Assembly: GCA_902795785.1 (NCBI GenBank)
Contig: CADBMK010000159.1
Coordinates: forward strand, 1-6,876
Direction of reading: 5' to 3'
Source: an uncultured Bacteroidia bacterium
GTDB taxonomy: Bacteria > Bacteroidota > Bacteroidia > Bacteroidales > UBA932
DNA: 6,876 nucleotides
Position numbers and translations under genes: made by a program. Of this stretch, positions 1 to 5,761 are shown in pieces (within the stretch, counting starts at the first letter, position 1; each line of letters begins with the position of its first letter). The notes below the pieces were generated by a model that did not search any database, was not told the origin of the DNA, and saw only the letters and a list, made by a program, of their open reading frames with translations.

Positions 1-188
1 CCGAATCCATGCACGAAGCAAATGGTCTTCGCATCGGCGCATGCAGAGCTGTTCCAGACTTTATAATGCACCTTAACGGAGTCGTCAAGAGTTGTATATT
101 CTGATTTAAGTTCACAAAGAGTCTGCGGCTTACTGCAGCAGCAGGAGCACATAAGTGAGCACAAAAGATAAAAAAAGATTCTTTTCAT
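1..188 (-). CDS. Alpha/beta-hydrolase lipoprotein, N-terminal part (cut by window edge)
   Basis: Only the first 62 full codons are inside the window. The ATG at 188 opens a protein starting MKRIFFYLLCSLMCSCCCSK. This is a short basic N-terminus, a hydrophobic stretch (residues 4-13) and a cysteine cluster that fits a lipoprotein signal; C16, after Ser15, is the likeliest lipidated residue, though C14, C17 or C18 are possible. A beta-strand-like segment follows, then FVHGFG at residues 58-63, the His-Gly oxyanion-hole motif of alpha/beta hydrolases. The catalytic triad lies beyond the edge, so the substrate is unknown. It starts 40 bp after the obgE stop on the same strand, so read-through from obgE is possible. 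A TATGTTTT sequence 7 nt before the ATG resembles a -7 box but leaves almost no leader. The frame and signal are convincing; the enzyme class rests on one motif. Confidence 0.65.
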   Translation of the reverse strand, partial: MKRIFFYLLCSLMCSCCCSKPQTLCELKSEYTTLDDSVKVHYKVWNSSACADAKTICFVHGF

Positions 189-228
189 CTTTTTAAAACA
201 TAGTTAAGTGGTTAATAAAAATAATATC

Positions 229-1221
229 CTATTTATGGAGTGCCGCCCAGAGTTCTTCTTTCAGTTCGGTAAGTCCAGTCTGTCCGATTGAGCTGATAAA
301 TACGGCCGGAATTCCCTTAGGCAGATGCCTCTTGATTTCCTTCTTCCTGGTCTCATCCACAAGGTCGCACTTTGTAATGGCAAGCACCCTTTCCTTCACA
401 AGAAGTTCCGGGTTGAATTCCTTCAGTTCATTAAGCAGGGTCTTATAAGCTCCGAGAGTATCCTCCTCCTCGGCTGACACCATGAACAGAAGCACGGAAT
501 TGCGCTCGATATGACGCAGGAACCGGATACCGATTCCCTTACCCTCGTGAGCGCCCTCGATAATACCCGGGATATCAGCCATCACGAAGCTCTGATCGTC
601 ATAATACCTTACAATTCCAAGATTCGGCTCCAGCGTAGTGAACGCATAGGACGCAATCTTAGGTTTAGCAGACGTAATTACTGACAGCAGGGTTGACTTG
701 CCGGCATTCGGAAAGCCCACAAGTCCCACATCGGCAAGAAGTTTCAGTTCCAGAATGAACCATCCCTCCTCACCTTCCTCACCAGGCTGCGCATAACGCG
801 GAGTCTGCTGAGTGGCTGACTTGAAATTATTGTTTCCAAGGCCTCCGCGTCCTCCCTTGCAGAGGATTCTCTCCTCTCCCGGAGTCACCATCTCAAAGAG
901 CACCTCTTCAGTCTCAGCATTCTTCACCACGGTACCCACAGGCACGTCAAGATAGACATCCTCACCGTTCTTTCCACGGCAAAGGGCTGCGCCACCCTTC
1001 TCTCCGCTTTCAGCATTCACATGCTTGCGGTACTTAAGGTGGATAAGCGTCCAGAACTGCGGATTAGCCCTAAGGATGACATGTCCTCCACGTCCTCCGT
1101 CGCCTCCGTCAGGGCCTCCCTTCGGGACATACTTCGCACGATGAAGGTGCATTGATCCGGCTCCGCCGTGTCCAGATGCACAGTAGATCTTAACGTAGTC
1201 TATGAAATTTGAATCTGCCAT
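229..1221 (-). CDS. obgE: Obg-family GTPase (ObgE/CgtA)
   Basis: This is an essential P-loop GTPase that binds the large ribosomal subunit and links ribosome assembly to stringent and growth control. Residues 1-160 form the glycine-rich Obg fold, with GGPDGGDGGRGGHV around 35-48 and KGGRGGLGN at 122-130. The G domain follows: G1 GFPNAGKS (169-176), switch threonines T195/T196, G3 DIPG (216-219), G4 TKCD (283-286, Thr in place of the usual Asn) and G5 SS (310-311). The product is 330 aa and stops right after the G domain, so the acidic C-terminal tail of many Obg proteins is absent. I chose the ATG at 1221 (MADSNF), the usual family start; an in-frame TTG seven codons earlier lies inside the promoter. 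It has its own promoter, and the hydrolase gene follows by 40 bp. Confidence 0.97.
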   Translation of the reverse strand: MADSNFIDYVKIYCASGHGGAGSMHLHRAKYVPKGGPDGGDGGRGGHVILRANPQFWTLIHLKYRKHVNAESGEKGGAALCRGKNGEDVYLDVPVGTVVKNAETEEVLFEMVTPGEERILCKGGRGGLGNNNFKSATQQTPRYAQPGEEGEEGWFILELKLLADVGLVGFPNAGKSTLLSVITSAKPKIASYAFTTLEPNLGIVRYYDDQSFVMADIPGIIEGAHEGKGIGIRFLRHIERNSVLLFMVSAEEEDTLGAYKTLLNELKEFNPELLVKERVLAITKCDLVDETRKKEIKRHLPKGIPAVFISSIGQTGLTELKEELWAALHK

Positions 1222-1239
1222 AATATAATAATCAGCCTG

Positions 1240-1271
1240 CAAATGTACTGATTTTTCAAATATTAATAAAA
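1240..1271 (-). promoter_or_regulatory. Bacteroidota-type promoter of obgE
   Basis: On the minus strand TACATTTG (1247-1240) matches the -7 consensus TAnnTTTG. A TTTT (1271-1268), one base from the -33 consensus TTTG, lies 20 bp upstream. The -7 box ends 19 nt before the obgE ATG, giving a short AT-rich leader with no Shine-Dalgarno sequence. Confidence 0.6.
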
Positions 1272-1638
1272 CGACTCTTCCCTCCCGCTATTTATCGTAC
1301 ATATTATTTAGCCATAAAGCATTGAGGTCCTGATACTTTACAACACAAACACCGGCTATCCCCATAATTTGTTTTTAGAAAAACCACGCTGACCCCGAAA
1401 TTTATCAGACCTGGTTTGAGGGAATGGCAGTTTTGAAAACATCATTCTCGTCATCCGCCCTTGTAGCACCCTGAAGGGCCAATCAGCGAGAATGTCTTAG
1501 CCCTCAGGGCGGGGTCATTCCTGCCAACTGCCTCCTGGCGCTGTTCTAAGCCATCTAACTGAGAATGATGGTTACAAAATGTGATGCAAGGGGGCTAATC
1601 ACAGGAAAAACGGGGTGTTGGTGGAACGGAGTAGAACG
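1272..1638. other. Gene-free stretch with nested inverted repeats
   Basis: I see no convincing reading frame here. Between 1421 and 1570 there are several exact inverted repeats. CATCATTCTC (1440-1449) pairs with GAGAATGATG (1561-1570). CATTCTCG (1443-1450) pairs with CGAGAATG (1487-1494), enclosing GCCCTT (1457-1462)/AAGGGC (1474-1479). GCCCT-c-AGGGC spans 1500-1510, and GTTTT-g-AAAAC spans 1430-1440. GGCAGTT (1426-1432) is complementary to AACTGCC (1526-1532). Some pairings exclude others, so alternative folds are possible. The segment could be a palindromic intergenic repeat, a MITE remnant or a structured RNA; I cannot tell which. No promoter could be assigned to it. Confidence 0.5.
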
Positions 1639-1668
1639 AAAAAACCTCCGGTGAAGACCGAAGGTTTT
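1639..1668 (-). terminator. Rho-independent terminator of tRNA-Val
   Basis: Read on the minus strand, AAAACCTTCGG and CCGGAGGTTTT form an 11-bp stem with one G-U pair, closed by the loop TCTTCA and followed by further T residues. It begins 5 nt after the tRNA 3' end, which fits a terminator for a single-tRNA transcript. Confidence 0.85.
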
Positions 1669-1672
1669 GAAG

Positions 1673-1747
1673 TGGGAGCAGAGGGATTCGAACCCCCGAC
1701 CCTCTGCTTGTAAGGCAGACGCTCTGAACCAACTGAGCTATGCTCCC
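1673..1747 (-). tRNA. tRNA-Val(UAC)
   Basis: The 75-nt minus-strand sequence folds as a full cloverleaf. The acceptor GGGAGCA pairs with TGCTCCC. The D arm is AGCTCAGTTGGTTCAGAGC. The anticodon stem is TCTGC/GCAGA with loop CTTACAA, anticodon TAC, which reads GUA and other Val codons. The T arm is GGGGGTTCGAATCCCTC. The discriminator is A and CCA is not encoded (next bases CTT), so CCA must be added after transcription. It is a stand-alone gene with its own promoter and terminator. Confidence 0.97.
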
Positions 1748-1758
1748 AAACGGGATGA

Positions 1759-1789
1759 CAAAGGTACATATATTTTTATCTTTTCCAAA
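1759..1789 (-). promoter_or_regulatory. Promoter of tRNA-Val
   Basis: On the minus strand there is TTTG (1789-1786), a 19-bp spacer, then TACCTTTG (1766-1759). This is a near-perfect match to the Bacteroidota -33/-7 consensus (TTTG, 19-20 bp, TAnnTTTG). The -7 box lies 12 nt ahead of the tRNA 5' end. Confidence 0.8.
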
Positions 1790-1841
1790 AGGTTCGAAGA
1801 AAAAATATCAAGAAAATTATGGAAGATTAATTAACCTTACT

Positions 1842-1849
1842 TAACTTTG
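1842..1849 (+). promoter_or_regulatory. -7 element of the ssrA promoter
   Basis: TAACTTTG matches TAnnTTTG exactly and lies 12 nt before the mature tmRNA 5' end. This implies a short 5' leader removed by RNase P. The -33 region is weak (TTAT at 1817-1820, 21-bp spacer). It is back to back with the tRNA-Val promoter. Confidence 0.7.
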
Positions 1850-1861
1850 CATTCCTACCAT

Positions 1862-2250
1862 GGGGATGTTCTGGTTTTGACAGCACTGAGACAAGGTAGT
1901 AAGCATGCAGGGGCGTGAGGGTAGCCCCTTGAACACTGCTCTCAAGAATCAGATGCTAACAACGGCTACGCACTCGCTGCCTAATGGACCAAGGAGTTTA
2001 GCTTAATCCGCTCCCCCAGGTGGGAGCCGACGAGTATCCCTCGGACTTTATGCCTGTTATGTTCCGGCTCAGGGGTATCATTCAAACGGGCTGCTGCAGC
2101 GGACGCCTTTAAAACTGCCTAAGACCTAAAGGATAAGATGCGGTCCGCCCGTCTTTCGGCAAGCCTCATCCGACAAACAAAGGAAGAATAAGCATGTAGA
2201 AAGCTATCGGGTACAATGTTTGGACGGCGGTTCGACTCCGCCCATCTCCA
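1862..2250 (+). ncRNA. ssrA: tmRNA (transfer-messenger RNA)
   Basis: This RNA rescues stalled ribosomes by trans-translation and tags the incomplete protein for proteolysis. The ends form the tRNA-like domain: 5' GGGGATG pairs with 3' CATCTCC, and the T arm is GGCGG-TTCGACT-CCGCC near 2227-2243. The tag frame ends at the TAA of 1982-1984. Reading back from there gives Ala-Ala-Leu-Ala-Tyr-Gly-Asn-Asn-Ala-Asp, so the tag ends NNGYALAA, with the hydrophobic ALAA end that ClpXP-type proteases recognise. The resume codon is probably GAT (1952) or GCT (1955), because both have an A at position -4. Downstream are pseudoknot-forming segments, such as GCTCCC/GGGAGC near 2010-2028. CCA is not encoded. 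The 389-nt length is normal. Only 16 bp separate it from the converging membrane-protein gene. Confidence 0.96.
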
Positions 2251-2266
2251 CTATCAATTCTGGCAG

Positions 2267-2752
2267 CTATTTCTTTTTTAACAGAACGATTGAACATACC
2301 ACAAGACCTGCGACAAAAAGAATTGAGAACGGAAAATACAGTCTCTCCCCCATCTTGTAGTGCAATGTCAGCCAGCCATAATTGAAGGCAAAGAGGACAG
2401 CACTACCCAGGAGGATAGTAAGTGCAAACGCAACCACACCTGCCGCACCGGCAGCTTTCAGCTGGCCACGTCGGACCATAGAAACAGCCTTCCCGGCAGG
2501 ATAAAGTGCAACAAGAGCAGAAAGGACCAGGAATATGGTTTTCGTGCGGCGATCCCTGTCCCTGGCCTCCTCAATACGCTTCTCCGCCTCCAGCATGCGG
2601 TCCTGGGCTGACAGAAAAGCCTCATCGGCGCCATAAGCCTTCACCAGTTCCTGCATATAAGGGTCCTGCTGCTCAAGCCACGGATGATTGCCCGTATCCT
2701 GAGCGGAGGCAATGGTGCAAAGCAACAGAAATCCTATAATGAAGATACGCAT
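2267..2752 (-). CDS. Small membrane protein with signal peptide and three predicted TM helices
   Basis: This 161-aa protein belongs to no family I recognise. Residues 1-17 look like a signal peptide (MRIFIIGFLLLCTIASAQ, likely cleavage after ASA). A charged, probably helical or coiled-coil segment follows at about 42-70 (rich in Glu, Arg and Asp). Hydrophobic segments lie at about 72-88, 99-122 and 140-157, and the end is KKK. The charged segment would face the periplasm if the signal is cleaved. Its ATG lies inside the 3' end of the upstream FGE-like gene (19-bp overlap), which indicates translational coupling and a related function in the envelope. The stop is 16 bp from the tmRNA 3' end on the other strand, and the T-run available for ssrA termination lies inside this gene's last lysine codons. 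Confidence 0.85.
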   Translation of the reverse strand: MRIFIIGFLLLCTIASAQDTGNHPWLEQQDPYMQELVKAYGADEAFLSAQDRMLEAEKRIEEARDRDRRTKTIFLVLSALVALYPAGKAVSMVRRGQLKAAGAAGVVAFALTILLGSAVLFAFNYGWLTLHYKMGERLYFPFSILFVAGLVVCSIVLLKKK

Positions 2753-4284
2753 GCCGGATTAGTATAGGTAAAACTATTGCCGTCAGGAAGGGTGAAGGTA
2801 ATGCGGAGAATCTGGATGCAGTCATTCACAATACCCCACTCGGCACTCTGAATAAGTTCCTTCATAGGAACTGTGCTCATATACTCCTTGAAAGCCGGAG
2901 CCGATTCAACCGGAACATTCAACTCGTACACGGTCCAGGCTGTACGTGCGTTATTTACCTTGAAGCGATACACTTCCCTGTCGGCGTCGTAATCCAGAAG
3001 CATAATGGCGGATCTCTCGTTCTGTGTTACCAAAGCGATAAATCTCTGCTCAAAGTCCTTCATCAGAGGTTCCAGATAGGCTTTCTGAAGGGCAGGATCA
3101 GCCTTCCGGGCTTCGAAATCAGATGTTTTTTCAAACTCTCCCTTTTGAGATGCCAGACGATTGGCCTCCTGTTTGTAACAGTACGAATAGGAAACGTATT
3201 CCAGCAAAGAGATATTGTCAGTGGCCGTTTTCTCGTCATCAACAATCATAGGCAGGAGCGCTTCTCCCTTACGGTTGAATACCCCCCACTTCCAGTCCTT
3301 GGATGCAAGGAAACCACCTCCTTCAGACAATTCAGGATCGACTTTCGTGATTTTGACAACACTGTACTCCGGCTTCAGGACCATACCGTATTCCGTCTCC
3401 AGGCCGTATTTTTCCCCTTCCTTGACGATCTGCATTTTCAGTGTTCCGGGACAATCCTGCGGAATATACTTCAGAACGAGGCGCAAAGTAGGTGGCCACA
3501 TGCTGGAAATCGGCGCACCGTCCCTAAGTTCCAACAGTTTAGACGGATCATTCCGGTAAGATTTGCCACCAATAAGCGGAATGCCGCCCACATAGCGTGG
3601 GTGCTCCGTAACCAGTTTGCCGTCCTTCACATACATCGTCCGCGCCACCATCTCAGAGATACCGCCCAACATATCGTAGATACCGTTGGCGTTTGGCTTC
3701 TTTAAGCCCACCTGGTGTACGCCGCCGTCTATCCATGCATAATCTTCAATGTTATCCGGAAGAGGACCGCAGGCCAGCAGCCATTCTCCCAGAGAAGGCA
3801 GTTGCCATTCAAGCCCGGTCTTCTTCTTCAGTATCCTAAGGAACGGAAGAGCGTGGAGGTCCAGGTTATTATCCACCCCGTCATCGGTGGAATACGACAT
3901 CGTTATAGGCATCGTGGCCTTCTTTCCGGTCTGCATGTACTTTTCAGAGCCGGTTTGGATTCGTCCCCACTGTGCCCTTGTGACCGGATACTTCATGATG
4001 TAAAAGGTCTCAGATATGTTCTCTGTGCTTTCAGGAATCTTAATGGATTCCGAAACACTCACATATGACCCAGTCATCGGGTCCTTATATAATAACACCC
4101 ACTTCCCGGTCTGAGGATCTCTTCCCTGAGTATAGCCCGTCCTGGCCGGAATCGTCACTGTACCAGGGTCGATACGGACCAATTCAATGTCTATTCCGTC
4201 CACGGAAACCTTAATTTCCTTAGGCTGAGAAAAAGCGGCAAAGCTCAGCAAAACCGCCAAAGAAATAATAATCAGGCGTTTCAT
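2734..4284 (-). CDS. Secreted FGE/SUMF1-like protein with WG repeats
   Basis: This is a 516-aa exported protein. Residues 1-19 are a signal peptide (MKRLIIISLAVLLSFAAFSQ). Residues about 30-275 resemble the formylglycine-generating-enzyme/sulfatase-modifying-factor fold: FYIMKYPVTRAQW (94-106), LEWQLPSLGEWLLAC (158-172), PNANGIYDMLGGISEMV (197-213), a GGKSYR strand (239-244) and LRLVL (267-271). The paired catalytic cysteines of true FGE are not visible, so this is probably a non-catalytic binding or scaffold version. Residues about 287-350 carry two WG-type repeats (EKYGLETEYG; WKWGVFNRKGEALLPMI). A C-terminal part (about 380-510) begins with GEFEKTSDFEARKADP, a motif I recall from other Bacteroidota WG proteins. 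I start at the ATG of 4284, where the signal peptide begins; an in-frame TTG seven codons earlier adds nothing plausible. It lies 45 bp after lacI and overlaps the next gene by 19 bp. The substrate is unknown. Confidence 0.85.
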   Translation of the reverse strand: MKRLIIISLAVLLSFAAFSQPKEIKVSVDGIDIELVRIDPGTVTIPARTGYTQGRDPQTGKWVLLYKDPMTGSYVSVSESIKIPESTENISETFYIMKYPVTRAQWGRIQTGSEKYMQTGKKATMPITMSYSTDDGVDNNLDLHALPFLRILKKKTGLEWQLPSLGEWLLACGPLPDNIEDYAWIDGGVHQVGLKKPNANGIYDMLGGISEMVARTMYVKDGKLVTEHPRYVGGIPLIGGKSYRNDPSKLLELRDGAPISSMWPPTLRLVLKYIPQDCPGTLKMQIVKEGEKYGLETEYGMVLKPEYSVVKITKVDPELSEGGGFLASKDWKWGVFNRKGEALLPMIVDDEKTATDNISLLEYVSYSYCYKQEANRLASQKGEFEKTSDFEARKADPALQKAYLEPLMKDFEQRFIALVTQNERSAIMLLDYDADREVYRFKVNNARTAWTVYELNVPVESAPAFKEYMSTVPMKELIQSAEWGIVNDCIQILRITFTLPDGNSFTYTNPACVSSL

Positions 4285-4329
4285 AGGCAAAGAATTAATA
4301 AACAACTAAATATAATAAAAAATATTTAG

Positions 4330-5394
4330 CTAATAGTTATCCTGATTATAGCGGGTCAGGATGTCCATATGCATGAAGTTATCCTGCTTCTGGGGGCGGA
4401 TGCCGCGGATAAGGAAGTCCGCAAGTGTCTGGACGCAGCTGACAGGCTGCTGGGCTATGCGACGTGTAATGATGAAGGTCACGAGGCCTTTCTGAAGAGC
4501 CTTGGTATTGTTGGGAAGATCATCGAAGCCCACGATTCTCATTCCTTCACGAGGGTTCTTTGCAAGGTAATCCGAAAGATAGAATACTCTGGAATTGGTA
4601 ACGGCCACGTGCTTTACCTCTGGATGTGCGGCAAAGAACCTGTCAAGGACCTCCATTCTGTCATCCTCGTCGTTAGGCTCAAGGAATTCCGTGTATATCT
4701 TGCAGCTGGGAAAATGCTCGTCAATGTAAGCAAGAAGGCCCTCGCGCCTGAGGCGGGTTGGGTCCGTAATCCCCTTAGGGTCTCTCTTAACCCTTAGGAT
4801 GAGGATGCTGTCAACCGGAGCGCCGTCAACATCGCCGCAGTCCGTGAGAAGATATCCTCCCAGATAGCCGCTCTTATAATAGTCAACGCCATAATATGCC
4901 AGGCAGTTCTCGTCCGGCATATGGTTGTCAAGATATACGTAAGGGATGTTCTTAGAGTGCAGGGCCTCAACGAAGGCCTTGGACTTGGATTCCATCAAAG
5001 GCCTGACGATGGCCGCGTCCGGCTGCTCTTCCAGAATCTGGGCGCAGCACTGAGAGAAGGACTTGAGGCTGTTATCGTCGTAGTAAAAGAACTTGAGCCT
5101 TATGCCAAGATCCTTCACAAGGTCCTGAGCGGTCTCAAAGCCGTCGTGAATCTTTTCCCAATAGGTACCGGTGGCGTACTGCGGCACAAGGCAGGCGATA
5201 ACCCTGCTCTTGCGGGACGCCAGCGAGATGGCATATACATTAGGAGTGTAACCAAGCTCGGAGATGGCGCGGTTGACTTTCTCAGCAGATTCAGCAGAGA
5301 CCCTGCCGCGTCCGTAGACTACCCTGTCCACGGTTCCCTTTGACACGCCCGCGGCCCTTGCCACGTCGTATATCGTCACCTTTTTATCTATCAT
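4330..5394 (-). CDS. LacI-family transcriptional regulator
   Basis: This is a 354-aa DNA-binding regulator of usual family length. Residues 6-26 form the LacI helix-turn-helix (VTIYDVARAAGVSKGTVDRVV). The second-helix segment GRVSAESAEKVNRAISELGY and a hinge helix near 52-63 follow. Residues 64-354 are a periplasmic-binding-protein-like sensor domain, with a strand IACLVPQ at its start, GVDYYKSGYLGGYLL mid-way and VGFDDLP at 288-294. This family usually senses sugars or related small molecules. The GTVDRV recognition helix, in place of the commoner STVSRV, is frequent in Bacteroidota members. The gene starts 9 bp after the DUF4250 stop and is followed 45 bp later by the FGE-like gene. No transporter or glycoside hydrolase is visible nearby to hint at the ligand. 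Autoregulation through the palindrome at 5600-5621 is an inference. Confidence 0.95.
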   Translation of the reverse strand: MIDKKVTIYDVARAAGVSKGTVDRVVYGRGRVSAESAEKVNRAISELGYTPNVYAISLASRKSRVIACLVPQYATGTYWEKIHDGFETAQDLVKDLGIRLKFFYYDDNSLKSFSQCCAQILEEQPDAAIVRPLMESKSKAFVEALHSKNIPYVYLDNHMPDENCLAYYGVDYYKSGYLGGYLLTDCGDVDGAPVDSILILRVKRDPKGITDPTRLRREGLLAYIDEHFPSCKIYTEFLEPNDEDDRMEVLDRFFAAHPEVKHVAVTNSRVFYLSDYLAKNPREGMRIVGFDDLPNNTKALQKGLVTFIITRRIAQQPVSCVQTLADFLIRGIRPQKQDNFMHMDILTRYNQDNY

Positions 5395-5403
5395 GACAAC
5401 CTA

Positions 5404-5589
5404 TCAGATAACGCGGTTCTGTTTCTCGTCGTAAGCATAGCCCTGTGATGCAAGAAGGGCATCAATCTCAGAACGCTCAACGTTGAAATTGTAGCATATC
5501 TGATCAAGATTGTCAAATTCCTCGTCCCTGAGGAGAAAGTTGATTGACGACACAAGCATTGGGATGTCGCCCATTGGGAGATGGTCCAT
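5404..5589 (-). CDS. DUF4250-like small protein
   Basis: The 61-aa product resembles the DUF4250 family of small, probably cytoplasmic proteins of unknown function found in Bacteroidota and Firmicutes. The pattern LPMGDIPMLVSSINFLLRD (4-22), a Leu-Asp-Gln-Ile-Cys helix (28-32), the Val-Glu-Arg turn (37-39), and a final GYAYDEKQNRV (50-60) fit the family layout. I chose the ATG at 5589. The in-frame TTG at 5610 would begin inside the -7 promoter element, and the ATG leaves a 19-nt spacing like that of obgE. The lacI gene follows after 9 bp, so the two are almost certainly co-transcribed. Confidence 0.8.
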   Translation of the reverse strand: MDHLPMGDIPMLVSSINFLLRDEEFDNLDQICYNFNVERSEIDALLASQGYAYDEKQNRVI

Positions 5590-5599
5590 ATCTAATATT

Positions 5600-5621
5600 T
5601 TTATATACAAATGTATATAAA
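5600..5621. promoter_or_regulatory. Candidate operator: 22-bp palindrome over the promoter
   Basis: The arms TTTATATACA (5600-5609) and TGTATATAAA (5612-5621) are perfect 10-bp inverted repeats around AA. The palindrome covers the whole -7 element of the DUF4250-lacI promoter, where a bound regulator would block RNA polymerase. LacI-family dimers bind palindromes of this size, so autoregulation is a reasonable inference. The centre lacks the CG common in LacI-family operators, and AT-rich DNA yields such repeats by chance more easily. Confidence 0.4.
5608..5615 (-). promoter_or_regulatory. -7 element of the DUF4250-lacI promoter
   Basis: On the minus strand TACATTTG is identical to the obgE -7 box and sits at the same distance (19 nt) from its ATG. 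No good -33 match is visible (5635-5639 is GC-rich repeat sequence), so the promoter may be weak or depend on an activator. Confidence 0.6.
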
Positions 5622-5626
5622 CTTCT

Positions 5627-5654
5627 TGTATTCTGGAAGGCCCGCCGATGCCCT
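5627..5654 (+). repeat. Possible degenerate copy of the REP-like hairpin
   Basis: GAAGGCCCG-nnn-ATG (5636-5650) is shared exactly with the loop and 3' arm of the copy at 6703-6730, and GTA at 5628-5630 lines up with its 5' arm. It begins 48 nt before the next intact copy, close to the 50-nt period of the pairs. The CGTACA/TGTACG stem is lost, so this may be a decayed unit. Confidence 0.35.
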
Positions 5655-5674
5655 TAAATGGACAATGACGATGG

Positions 5675-5702
5675 CGTACACCAGGAGCCCCTATAATGTA
5701 CG
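5675..5702 (+). repeat. REP-like hairpin, left pair, copy 1
   Basis: A 6-bp stem, CGTACA (5675-5680) with TGTACG (5697-5702), closes a 16-nt loop starting CCAGGAG with a GC-rich centre. It is followed by AGAGG and a 22-nt spacer to copy 2. It is one of four copies bracketing the RAYT gene, all in the same orientation. Confidence 0.85.
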
Positions 5703-5724
5703 AGAGGAAGATTGAAGTTTCCGC

Positions 5725-5752
5725 TGTACACCAGGAGGCTCCATTCTGTACG
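5725..5752 (+). repeat. REP-like hairpin, left pair, copy 2
   Basis: TGTACA (5725-5730) pairs with TGTACG (5747-5752), with a T-G wobble at the base. The 16-nt loop starts CCAGGAGG and contains GGAG/CTCC. It ends 9 nt before the RAYT stop codon region (5762). Confidence 0.85.
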
Positions 5753-5761
5753 CGAGACTAA

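Noticed and set aside
195..202. TATGTTTT as a promoter for the alpha/beta hydrolase
   Set aside because: It lies 7 nt from the ATG, leaving almost no leader, and deviates from the consensus at the last base.
1222..1242. Upstream TTG start for obgE (and similar TTG starts at 4305 and 5610)
   Set aside because: Two of the three overlap a -7 promoter element, and the downstream ATG gives the family-typical N-terminus or the signal peptide in each case.
3145..5343. Long plus-strand reading frames opposite the FGE-like and lacI genes
   Set aside because: They lie entirely antisense to confident genes, have no recognisable domains and follow the complementary codon pattern of the real genes.
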